Assembly: GCF_000224145.3 (NCBI RefSeq)
Contig: NC_020167.2
Coordinates: forward strand, 6,702,862-6,766,861
DNA from: Ciona intestinalis
Lineage: Eukaryota > Chordata > Ascidiacea > Phlebobranchia > Cionidae
Direction: 5' to 3'
Length of the DNA stretch: 64,000 bases
Part shown: positions 11,881 through 24,900 of the stretch, in pieces
How positions within the stretch are numbered: the first letter of the stretch is position 1
Layout of the letters: each line of letters opens with the position of its first letter
The notes under the pieces: model-generated
Database searches by the model: none
What the model was told of the DNA's origin: nothing
What the model saw: only the letters and a program-made list of their open reading frames with translations
Made by a program: the position numbers and the translations under genes

Positions 11881-12986
11881 CAATCAGTGGGCTTTAATTA
11901 TATATTGACGTGCCCACTACATAGGGAGAGGCAATATTCTAACACCTTATCATTGTCACTGTACCTCAAGTAATCTCTGGGAATTAACGATGTCATTATA
12001 TGAACCAATGAAATGATTGTTGATACCTCTGAACACTTCTATTCTGTGCAGACCGATTAGGATGAAATGGCGCGGAAATGCACAACAAGCGAAAGAGTGT
12101 TTTACTAATCAAGTTGTCGATGAAAAAAAATCAATAGAATTATCTTCTGGTTATCGTAACAAAATACGAATATTGAAATGACAGCAAAACACGGTTTTTA
12201 CCTTTTTAAGCAATCTTTAGAATAGCTGTTTCTAGGAAATATAAAACTTATTAGACTCTTCTGCACATTACCTAGCTCGTTTGAACCGCTTTTTATACAA
12301 AGAGTCATTTGTCGTAAAGCTTTCATACATTTACCCTTTCAAGGTCTAAATATATGTCTGAATACTAGTGGAGTCTGTACATATTCTCTTTTTTTACTTT
12401 CTATTACAATCATACCTTATTTCAGAGTTATATAATAAACACGAGATGAATAAATATACGGTTGTTTTTATCTTATTTAGGTTAATCGAATACTGAACCT
12501 CGGGGTCTGAAAAAAACTTACCCGTCACCACGCGGATAACATTTAAAATATAAAATCCGCTTGGTGGTCGGTAAATTATTACCAAGGACGCCGCTGCCCA
12601 GCTGTTTGCAAACGTTTTTGTTTTCAGATTACATTTACGAATTTTCAAAACCTTAAAGCTCTTTTAGGACGTTTCTATTTCTCCGCCAGTAATATTTAAC
12701 ATTGTTTAGCTTACACATATGGATAATTTAATCTTTGGTAGCAGTTTTGTGGTGGAATAAAAAATAAAAGGAAATAATTTTCAAAATACGATTAAGGTTT
12801 TGTTTGTACTAATACCGACCGCGTCTTTTATGCGGTGTGTTTTTACAATTGATCGTTATTTTACGCCAGTTAAACATAAATGTAGTAACATCACAGCCTG
12901 GATATATACTTTAAACTTGTTCTTATAGAGAATCTGCATGTATTAAATTTGAAATAAAACAGTCACCTCAAATGTTAAACTAAAAC

Positions 12987-15900
12987 ATGACCAACTTTTT
13001 AAGTTCAGACGAAGCAATCAACTTGAATGAGATCATCAAATTATTGTCAGAAAAAACTAAACAGGTATGCTGTGATTTTGGTGGAATAGTTGCCATAAAT
13101 GAATTTTATAAAAGAATAGAGCTTTTGATAAATCAAAACACGGAACGACCTTTGTGTCAGCTAAATTACACTTTAATGGTAAAAAACTATAACTTGCCAT
13201 GTAGTAAGATGGTTTTGTGTTTGTATTTAATTTCATCATATACTCAAGCTTAAAATTAATTTTAAGTTATATTAAAAACCAAATTAAAGTAAAAATGTTA
13301 AAATCTGTTTTAAACACAGAACGATCGCACCCAACTTGAAACTCGATGCAAACGGTAAGTTTGTTAGCAAGTTGTTTGAAAAGTTGCCTAATGTGTATAA
13401 TGTGTTGTATTGTAATGTTATTACTGGCTAAAACACATTTTATATACATGATATAACCAAATACCACCATTTTCACAGTGCTACTGCAATTTCTTTGTAT
13501 TTCCAAGCAGAAATTAGTCTAAATACAGCTATGTCTTATAGATAAACTACTATCTTTATTAATTTAAGATGAATATTGACAAATTACCACCAATTAATAA
13601 AGACCATGTTCTAGCTAATACCTATATATCTGGTTGTTTTAATTATAAACACTGTAGTTAAATCAATTACATGGTCTTATATTATTTTAGTTCTTGTCAG
13701 CCAACTAAAAACACAAATAAAATATTTATATAATTTATGTTCTCAAAACTTATATACATATATAAATAATTTATGGTTAAAAGGCTTATAAAGTTTACCT
13801 GAAACTCTAGCTTTGTGTTATGTTACAGATTATGTGAGCTCCTTGAGTGGTTTAGTGAACATTTTAAACATGACCGAAAGTTCAGTCTTCATGCTCATAA
13901 AGAATTATTCAAGAAACTATTCTCTGTTATTGTGAAACAAAAAGTCCCTGTTATGTAAGTGGATAACCCTATATTAACTACATATTTTTAATTTAATATA
14001 AACTGTTTACCAAAAAATGGTCAAGAGTGCGTACTTTTATATTAGTCTCTAAGACAGTTATAATTAGTGGGTTTGAAATTTTTTTTGCTGTAGTCTAATT
14101 TTGCCACCTCGTCTTATTTTTGTGCCTGATGGCCAAAATTGAAACTTCAAATTATACAATAGGTAATTACCCATTGTTATTACTGTAAAATACACTTTTA
14201 TTGTTTTACCCAACGGTAATTACTTTAATATACATGTATATGTATAAATATATATATATATATATTTTAACTTTTAATTCCAATTCTTGTTTTAATTTTT
14301 AAATTCAATTCTTATTGAGTAACACCATATATTTCCAAGTAACCATGTTTTAATTTTTTTTCCCAGCTCTAGCAATGAAGAAATTAAGCTGAACATAGTA
14401 ATTTGTCTTCGAATGTTGATGAGAGATCCTTACTTTCAACAAGCTTTTATTAGAAGTGATGGGATCACATATTTTAGTGATATGTTTCATGTGAAAGCAA
14501 AGAACTACCTTGTATGTGCAGAGGAAACCTGCGTTGTGGATCTAACTGCTCATCTTGCATGTGAGTGTTTTTTTTATAAAATATGTATGTTATATTATTT
14601 TACCTGTTTCACATGTGTTATTTGGTATTCTGTTTTTTTTTAACATATGCAACATTTTTTAAATAGGTTATTTTTACTATTTTTTTTAAATGCTGTTAAT
14701 TCTGATTACGCTCTTCTGACATTTTATTTTTTGGGAACTGATGCTTTAATTTCCTATTTATTCATGTAACCTCTATCACCATTACTTTAACCCAAACCCC
14801 CCACATTTATAAAATGGGTTATTACATTGGTATCATGTGTGTAAAGTGCATAAATTAAGTGATGATATGTTGTATGATAGTGCTTGGTTTTATGGTTTAT
14901 TTGATTTCCATAAAATTTATTTTATGACAAGTCTACAAAAAAGGTCTTACTGTGTTCTTGTATATATTTGTAAAATTAGTGGTTTTTAGGTAACCTTGAC
15001 AAAGTTGACACAATAAAATAGTTTTATTGGTCCATTAACACACACTTTTCAAAAGTTACATATGTGGTAACTCAAAAGCTGGCAAGAGGTGTATGAAACA
15101 GAACACCCGTGTTATAGCGACTGTTGTATCCTAGCCACATGAGGATAAAACAAGTTAAATTTTTTAAATCATCTTACAAAGGATATAAAAAGCCAAGTTT
15201 TTAGTTTCCTAGCCATGGTGACCACAGATGGTAGCAAGAATCCAAACTTGACTGTGGTGTAGAGTAGACAGAATACTTTACTATAATCAAGTACCCTTCA
15301 TCAAGCATGTAAAAACAATGGCTGCCAGACCAAACTAACATTGAAACTATATTGTCTAATTCAAAATATGTTTCCTTTACAGCCATGTTCTACAAATTGT
15401 CAAACCACCCAAAGAACCATGACATTTTAATTGATATCTCGATCCATAAAACAATGCTGCATCTTCTTAAAGCTGGAGATGTCTTCATACTACATTGTGC
15501 TCTACATACGTTAACAGCATTAGCTGAAAAGTAAGTGAACTACTCAGTTATGATTTATGTAAATCTTGATTTTGTTTCTGGCTAAACAGCATTATATCAG
15601 CTTATGCGAATGCATATCCAACTTTGGCTAAGCTATTAAGGGAAGATCTATTACCATTAAAACTGTTGCTCAACTTAAAAAAAATGTCTAATATATGAAT
15701 GATGAGGTCTAGGGAGGGTTTTGTTGCAAATTGACTCTAAGTAATTGTTGGTCTCACAATTTAATGATACTGGTCCAACCAATACTATACAGAAACCATA
15801 TAAACAAGCAAAGACTGTTAATTTAGCTTTAATTTAACTTTTGTATTAACTGTATTTAAAAAAACTTACATTAATCTTAATATACTTATTAGTTATTACT

Positions 15901-18900
15901 AAATATATCATTTAAACAAGATTTAATTTTACCAGAAATTTTCAGTTAAAGATTTTTCTCACATTTATGTTTATCCCTAAGATCTCCTGCTGAGGCTAAC
16001 AATGTAGTTTATGGCTGGTTAAGCACAAGTACCTACTTATTACCCTAAGTCCTTTAACTTTTGCCTCCACTAGGCTTATGTCAGGTCGGATATTGATTTT
16101 AGTAAAGTCACTTTATTCGGGTCTTGTATAGAACTAAATGCAGAATGTGATGATTCTAAAATATAACAACCAATTATTTATGTACTCTGCTATAACAGAA
16201 AATATAGGTTTTGCAAAAATAACAAACACACCAAAAAAACAGTGGCCACCATCTAAAGATATTCAAAACCCTTTCTAAATTGATAAAATTTGTTTTAACA
16301 TGGTAAAAAAAAGGATTTAATTATCCCTTTATAGCAATCAGATTGTACTGTAAACTGTAAATTGCAATATAGTTCTGTGGGGTAAGATGGAACATTTTTG
16401 CACACAATATTTAAATATCCTGATTGTGTTTTAAACAATTAACAACAGTAGTCTTATTTTTTTTATTTATTTTTTTTTATTTTTTAAACCCATTTTTTCT
16501 TTTAAAAACAATTCTTATAACACATTATTTAAAAAATATCATTATGATGTCATAACAGTAAAACGTTGCGAACCCTAATCGGGGATCTACACTCGGTGGA
16601 GCAAGTGATCCAAATAATTCAAGAATTCGACGATTATTCGAAATGTTGCGGCGCTGATTTGTTGAGGACACTTTCTTCTGATGCAGAAATCCAGCAGCAG
16701 GTAGTTACTTGTTATTTACAATGATATGAATGTTATTTGACATCCTGTTTACTTGAAGTAACCGTTACTTTATAGTAGTCTAGTCAAAGTGAATTAAATT
16801 TTAGAGATTTAAAAACAATTAAGATTTAAAAAAAATTACGCAATTTCATTTTTCATTACCAACTTACTAGTAATTATAAATAACACCCTTGATCCTAGAT
16901 AACGGGTAACCAGTGGTTGAAAATGGAAATGACTATTACTTTATATCAGTCGTAGTAAGTTTAATTGAAATAACCTTAAAATGTCAAATTTCAGGCAACT
17001 TCTAACGGAATTTTATTTTTTAATACCAATTTCTACCACGATCTTTATAAATAGTTTAACATACTGTGTTATTAAATTAGTGAAAAATATAAAAAAAACG
17101 GAAAGTACAACATTCTAATTTATCAAATAAGTAAAAAGCTAGAAACAACATTAATCGAACTAATATTTTTATGTTAGATGATGATATACGATGCTCTTCC
17201 CGTTCTTTTAAGCGTTTTAAACGATTGTGAGCAGTGTGACCTCTTGTGGCACGTTGTGTGGATCCTTGTACAGCTCTGTAGCGACGTCGAGTGGGCGAAC
17301 GAGATACGCTTGTTGGGGGGAGTCCCTGTTTTGCTCAACCTCCTCAACTCGTAAGTTTTAGAAAAGCAAATTTTTTTTTACTACTTTATATCTTTAGCAA
17401 AAAAAGTAGTTATGACAAAGGAAAGCAGGACAATTTTTCTCAACTCCCAAGTTTCTTATAAAAAATTTTTAACTTATTATTATTTTCTTCCTTAAAATTT
17501 AAACCCACCAAACATTGGGAAGTTATAGCTGTTCATCCAGCATGACCACAGGTGTAAAACATGAACTAAACTATATTTACTCCCATTTACTAGGAATCGA
17601 ACTTTAAACTGCGGGAGGTTCAAATTATCGAGTGGTTATGTTCGACACACACGAGCTGCTGTGACTCCTCTTACTTCCAATAAAGATGAACTAACCGAGT
17701 CCAAAATCAGGGTGAGGAATTTTATCTGCAAGGCTGTAATGGTCGCATAGCTATAGCTAGGCTGAATAAAACCTCCACCACAAACAACAGGTGTAATAAC
17801 ATTATAGGTGCCTGCGGTAACATACCATATCTGGCCTAAATCCTAGGTCTCTGACAAGGACATCACTAACCAAGAATAGAATGGGTACCTGGGGTTACAT
17901 GTCACCCCAACTTTTGAGGCATTGGTGATACGATATATTTTAGCACCCCATTTTAACCTTAAACAGTTTTACTTAGCTGTTAGGTGTATATATAAATAAG
18001 CAGAGTCGAGTATATTAGATTATTCAATGTCTTATTATGTGAGTTTCACCACTTTTCCATCCAGCTATACTCTGCATGTTGCGCTGCACTAACAGAGTTA
18101 GCATTAGATGACAGATGCACACAAACCATCGTACAAAGCAATGGCTTGTACATCATTGCCAAGTTTATCCTGCCCAGGAATCTACCAGAAAAGTAACTAA
18201 TTTTTCTCTAGTCATCTTTTTATATCAATGTGTTTTGATTAATAAATGCAACTCGTTATTATTTTACTTTATGTTGGGTTTAAATGTTATTTTTAAAATG
18301 ATTTGTATGTATCTTTTAGTATAAATTTATGAATATATTTTATTTATATTGTTTCCTAATATTATCTTTTTTATTCTGATTTTAAATTTATAAAAAATAT
18401 TCTTATATATGACTAACATTTCAATAATATTATTCTTCTCTACATACCAACTACACCCTGTAACTTTTTCTTTGAAATAACTAATACATTTTTTCCCAAA
18501 AGGAGCAGCAACAGTGGAATTCTTCTGCAACAAAACGCGTTTCGTGCTTTAAGATTTCTATTTTCCATGGAACGAAATCGAAAAATGTTTAAACGACTAT
18601 TTCCTCCAGACATGTTTCAGGTATAAAATTTTTGCTGTTTAGAAATCACAGTTGCAACCTAAGGCATTCGATGGTCAAATAGATAATATACATATAGTAG
18701 GGGGTAAGATGAGACACTTTTAGCAAATAACATCAACATATCTAGATCGTGTTTTAAATATTTAACAACCCAGTGGGACAGGAAAATGAAATAAAAAGTG
18801 TCCCATGTCCCCCCACTCTACTATATCCCAGTTTTACATTGGTTATTTAAAGAATGGCAGTTGCAAATCAACTCTGGTGTAAACACTTTACTTAAAAGCT

Positions 18901-21900
18901 TTTTCTTGAGAGTCTTAGTTAAATTTTTGCTATTATTGTAGGCATGTTATTGCCAACCAATTTAAATTTTTTAGACCAATAAAAAAAGCTAATATACATA
19001 TCCCAATTATAAAATGGGGGTTGGATAACCAGTTATAAAATAATTACAAAAATAACAAAGAAAAAAAGGAAAAACAGTTAAAAATAAAACTAACACTCTG
19101 GCCAATTTTATTTTAATAATTTTGTTAAAATATAACTACAAAGATCGTTTTAATCTAGTTTGTTATTTTGGCGCGAAAGTTGTTGTATTATAACATTTCT
19201 ATGTTACAGAGTTTTATAGACATTGGTCACTATGTCCGAGAGTCTGAGGAATATAAACCACTGGTTGAACAACTTAACTCTATGGAGGTGTGTGCTAATA
19301 ATCACATTTATTACATCATAATGCATTTGTTATTATTCCATTTCATCTAATGACAAAAGCTTTATTCGAATATGCAAAATTTTTGGAAGGAATGTGCTCA
19401 AAATTCCATTTATTACATTATTCCTATTCATCTAATGACAATAAATTTTATTCGAATATGGAAAGTGAGTAAGTTTTCGGAAGAAATGTGCTTAGAGTTC
19501 CATTTATTTCATCATAATGCTCAGTTTTCCATTTAATGACAATCCAATAACACTGCACAAGACTTTCCAAAGTGTGAAAATAATTGGAAGGCGTGTGCTA
19601 ATATTGCCCATGATGCATTTATCATGATGTATCTCATGTATGTACAACATTCCAAGAGACTGTTCAAACATTAATTGTGTACATAAGCCTTCCTAAACTA
19701 GAGAAGGGTGTGTAAGATTTGTAATGGAATGTGAGTCATGACAAAGTGTAAGCTACGACTTTGATTTACTGAGATAAACAGTAAATTGCGGTTTTATGTA
19801 TTGACAAGGGATTGTTTTGGCAAGGACAATAGTTAAAAAGTTCTATTTTAGATTTAATAATATTTCTTAGTTTTAATATTTCTATGTTAAACTTAATAAT
19901 ATTATATTTATTATTATTATTTCTGTGTTGAATTTAATACTGTTTTCTTTTAATAATAATACTTCTATGGTAAATTTTAAAATATTTATTTAATTCATTT
20001 TTCTTTGTGTAATTTATTAATATATCTTTTAATAATAATTTTATGTTAAGTTTGGTAGTATATATTTCAGTAATAGTTCTATGTCCCGTTTATTAATATT
20101 TCTATGTTTTAATAACCCTAGGAACAAGGACTAGACGATGTGCGCTCAGGCGTGGAGGAACTGAATCAAAACAAAACTCCCAAGCGTAGAATACGAGAAT
20201 ATGATATCTATGATATTCTTGGTTCAGGGGCTTTTGGTTCTGTATACAGAGTACGTAGGGCAATATTTTAAAGGAAGTATTTCTGTTTTGTTCCTTGTAT
20301 AAAGATTTTTGTTATATTAACTGTTTGCTGGATGTGTATGAAGTGTTTTTGTATAGAAAGTAGTTAAAGCTTTTAAGTAGAATGGTGTACTGACCACATT
20401 TAGTAAAATGTCTCACAGAATACAATTTATTGGAATGGTTATTAAACAGTGCACCAGGACACAGTCAGTAAAAGAACCTTATAGTGTAAAATTTGTTAAA
20501 CCTTTTTGTTCGTTACAAAGTAATTGATCCTTAATGGAAATTAAATTAACATTTCTTTTCAATATTCTGTTACTTCTGCTACCTAGCATAATGTAAATAA
20601 TTGTTATTTCTTACCAGGTTCGCAAAGGGTCCAACCAAACCACTCTCGCTTTGAAAGAAGTTCGAATGGTAACTGGGGGAGGGAAAAAAGGAAAGGAACG
20701 GCAAAAGAGAGAAATTGATGAGATTGTTAGGGAGTTAAGTATAATACGGGAACAGCTGCGCCATCCAAATGTTGTTCGATATTATTCAACTTTTCAAGAA
20801 AGTAAGTTCGTTTTGGAATGTTTTATTGATTTATTAACGTATAGAGCATGAGGTATAGTATATACCTTGTGTCTGGTGTATAAGAAGACAACAATGTTAT
20901 AACTTGTCTTTTAGCATGAGGTGTATGAAAACACCATGTGTGTCTGGTGCATTAAAAGACACATGTTTTATCTTGACAATAAGCATAAAGTGTATGAATA
21001 CACCATTTGTGTCTGGTGTGTAAGAAGACATCCATGTTATACCTTGGCAATAAGCCTGAGGTGTATGAATAAACCATGTATGCCTAATGTGTAAAAAAAC
21101 CATGTTATAACTGGACCCAGTCGCACAACACCCTGTTTATTGTTTACAGATGACAAACTGTACATTGAGATGGAATTAATAGAAGGAGCTTCACTACAAG
21201 ATTATTTTAATTCATTGAAGGAAAAGAAAGAACCAGGCATGGGAGAAATTAGGTTGTGGAGAGTCTTTATTCAGGTTTGTTTAATACATGATATTTTACC
21301 AATAATTTGTTTTTCATTTACTGTTTTAATAAGATCAAGAACTTTAAACCTGATTAATTTGTATATATATAATTCTAATATTTGTTAATAATAAATCAAT
21401 TGATAAAGAGCAGTCAATATAATGTCTATGGTGGACACTAATGGGTTGTCCAGATTGTCGGCAAAACAGTAAAGAGCAAAGATAAACAATGACCTTTCAA
21501 TGGCTCATCTGGTATGAAAAATGAGGGTATTTTTGACGTTTTATCTGTCATTTGGAAAGAAAATACACTGCGTTTTTTTTAGCAGATGATCCATTAAAAG
21601 ATTACCTACAATATGCCTGGTAGCAGAAGTAACAAAATAAAAAGTGTGTCTATGAAACTTGGTAAGACAAATAAAGTAACAGAATATAAAATGACATTTA
21701 CCTTATTATCCACAGATGTGTCTTGCCTTGCGTTATCTTCACTGTGACAAGCGTATTGTGCATAGAGACCTCAGCCCCAACAACGTGATGTTGGGTGAAA
21801 ATGATAAAGTTACTATAAGTAAGTTGTTATTTATATTTGTAGGAACTTTAACTATAATATATCCTCAATTTATGTATATCAGAATGACTGTTGTTTTGCA

Positions 21901-24900
21901 GAATATTTTATATTTTAATATTTTATTTCCCTTCTTGTCCTTGTTATACTTTATATTTTTGTTATATATTTTTGCTTTTGTTACACACCAAGAAAAACAT
22001 TTGTGTTGTTTCATGCCATCTAATGAAACTGCATACATACAGTAAGCCTTGTTAGAATACAGCAAGTTCCATTCATTTGCACATCCATAGGGTGTTTTAT
22101 TGCTTGTCAGTATTCTGCCTAATATGTTCTTTCATGCCATTTATGCGCTCTTGAAAACTTATATTTTAATTTTAGCTGATTTTGGACTCGCCAAGCAAAA
22201 ACCAGATTCATCAAAAATGATGTCAGTTGTTGGAACTATTCTTTATTCTTGTCCAGAAATTATTAAAAATGAACCTTATAATGAAAAGGCAGATATATGG
22301 GCATTAGGTGGGTGGAAATATTAATTTGTAGGAATAGGTAGCAATTATTATGGGTGTAGTATAGCAGGTTAAATGCATTGAAATGCTTTTAACTTGTATG
22401 AAGCCCCCATGCATGATGTAAAACATGAAATCTATGTTTTATCATGCTTTGAAAGAGTACATAGGTGATGATGCTATTTTTATAAAGTGTGTAAGATTGG
22501 GAAACATTGCAGTCTTTTTTATAATTGGTCAACACTGCAGTATTATTCAATAGTTGGTCAACACTGCAGTATTTTATTTTTTTAACAATTGGTCAAAATT
22601 CCAGGTTGTATTTTATACCAAATGGCAACCCTTGACCCACCTTTTCTCACAAGTAACATGTTGTCACTTGCCAAGAATATATGCGATGGTGAATTTCCTC
22701 CAATACCTGATGATGGAACATACACAAAGCTCGTCAATAAAACTGTTTCATGGTGAGCACTTACTCTATATTTTTTCTATATTCTATGTGGGTGAGGTCC
22801 AGCAGCATGGCCTGCCATGGGTCCTAGGATTTAGCCACAATGGACCCATTACCCCCAAATTTTCTCTATATACATTTCTCTACACATTTTTTCTCTATAG
22901 TTTTCTGTTTTTTTTTCTATATATTTTTTCTTTGTAAACTAAGACTGTATATTTTCAGCTGTTTAACAGTCGAACCGAGTGAGCGCCCAGATATCATTGG
23001 TGTTTGTGGCGTAATATCCGGGCCACTCATGCGTTACACGGACCATATCACTCATCTCCACATGGTGGCAGAAAAGAGAGTGGAAAAGGAGCGAAGACGA
23101 ACGCAGCGACATTTCTATGAAGCTCGTCGTAACAGACAAGATTATCAGACATTGTTTCAAGCTTCGCAGGTTTTTGCAGCATAATGTAAATAAAGACCAG
23201 TGCCTCTTAATCTTGTTGCGACATAAATACTAAAATAAAGTAAGAATGGAGCTGGGGCAACTAAAGTACATCTTCATGTTTCCTACAATCAAAATGATTC
23301 AACTTTTAATAACAACTGGTTAAAAAGGTTTCTAAACTACTACCTGGTAACCCAACCTATTTGAACCGGACTAACTTGCCTCTAAATCCCAGGTCCCATT
23401 GTGTGCCTCAACTTGAGAAGTAACAGATATTTAGCTTTATTGTAACATCATAGTATAACTATAAAGCCTATGACATCGATGATAATTTTTTTTTTTTTTA
23501 ACAAGGGATCTTATGAAAGAGCGAGTCGTAATTTTGATGGCTCGAATGGTAGTGTGACATCACAATCATCAGATATTCCGACCACGATGCGGTCAAATTC
23601 TGATGAAACAGAGGTTTTCGATGCCGACAATGGTATTATGACATTAATTGTAGAATTTTGAATCAAAATAGAATGTAGATATTTGAGGATTTTTAAGATA
23701 AGATTTCAAGATTTTTAACGATTTCTTTAACATAAATTTTTATATTTAACGATAAAATGAAACTGGTAACTTAAAAATTAAACACCAGATTTGCATGTTA
23801 TTTATAAATTTGGTTGTTTACAAATATGATAAAACTCTTCTAGCATTTTATTCTTTTAAACTAACATTTTGTAAATAAACAAAAAATCTTAAAAAAAAAC
23901 AGGTTTGTACTGTATGTGACAACACTAACTTAATGCTAAGCTGTTAAATTGATATGCTTACTATACCAATTCAACTACAAAAACATCAAAATTTCCAATT
24001 AAAATCCCAGCAAATTGTTAATTTGACATTCTTACTGTATAAATTCGAATACAAAAACATGTTAGCAAAATAAAAATTTCCCCAATTGAAATCCCAGCAA
24101 CTGAAGACAAAGGAATTGAAATAAAAGTAGATTCTTCCATGGCAAGAAACTTTGTCAACGGGCATGATAAAGGTAACAAGTCAAATGATTTGTTTTCATT
24201 ACTTAATAATGTGGTTGTCCTTCACCATGGCTTAGTGTTTGATTGCTTGCATTGTTAACAAAGGATACTAAGTTTGATGCTTGATACTGATAGTATGAGG
24301 CATATGTGCCTTTGGGCAAGACATTTATTGGACATTTCTTTAACCCAGTGGTCAACAAATAGGTTATAACAGTCCGGGTGAACTCAGTGTTTAACAAATA
24401 GATTATAACAATCTGAGTAATGGACCTACCCTGGCCTAAACCTAAGGTCCCATGACGTGCAATGACACTAGGCATATATTTAATTTATGTTAAAAACAAT
24501 GTATATTATAAAGTAACCAACTTATATTTACCTCGCAGTCGAGACCCCACTCCGCAAACCCACCCGCCCCGTTTCAGCAGGAACGAAACAACCCCACCCA
24601 CCAAGCCCCGATTTAAGAGGGGAAGTACCTCGTCGAGCGCTAAGCTTCGATTTATCAGGTTATTGTGATGTTATAATGTATTTTACTCATTTTACAATGC
24701 AAATATACCCTACATCACAAAAGGTCAAAATACCAATGTCATAAAGGGTCATAATGTTTTTTATGATGTAAAACTTATTATAAGAATGTAAGTATAGTTA
24801 TGGAACAAAGGGAAGTGTATATTCAATCCTTATGCTCATTGTTATAAAACAATACACTGCATTGTTATGTAACAATCAACTTTACCTACAGCTCGGAGCA

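Larger units (their letters stand above)
10302..12986. other. intergenic between the divergent two-TM gene and NEK10
   Basis: Contains a MITE-A (10903-11092) and a short tandem array (11690-11880), otherwise unique AT-rich sequence. CpG dinucleotides are still frequent up to about 12.7 kb and become rare after it. I see no coding exon. This stretch would hold the promoters of both flanking genes. Confidence 0.6.
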
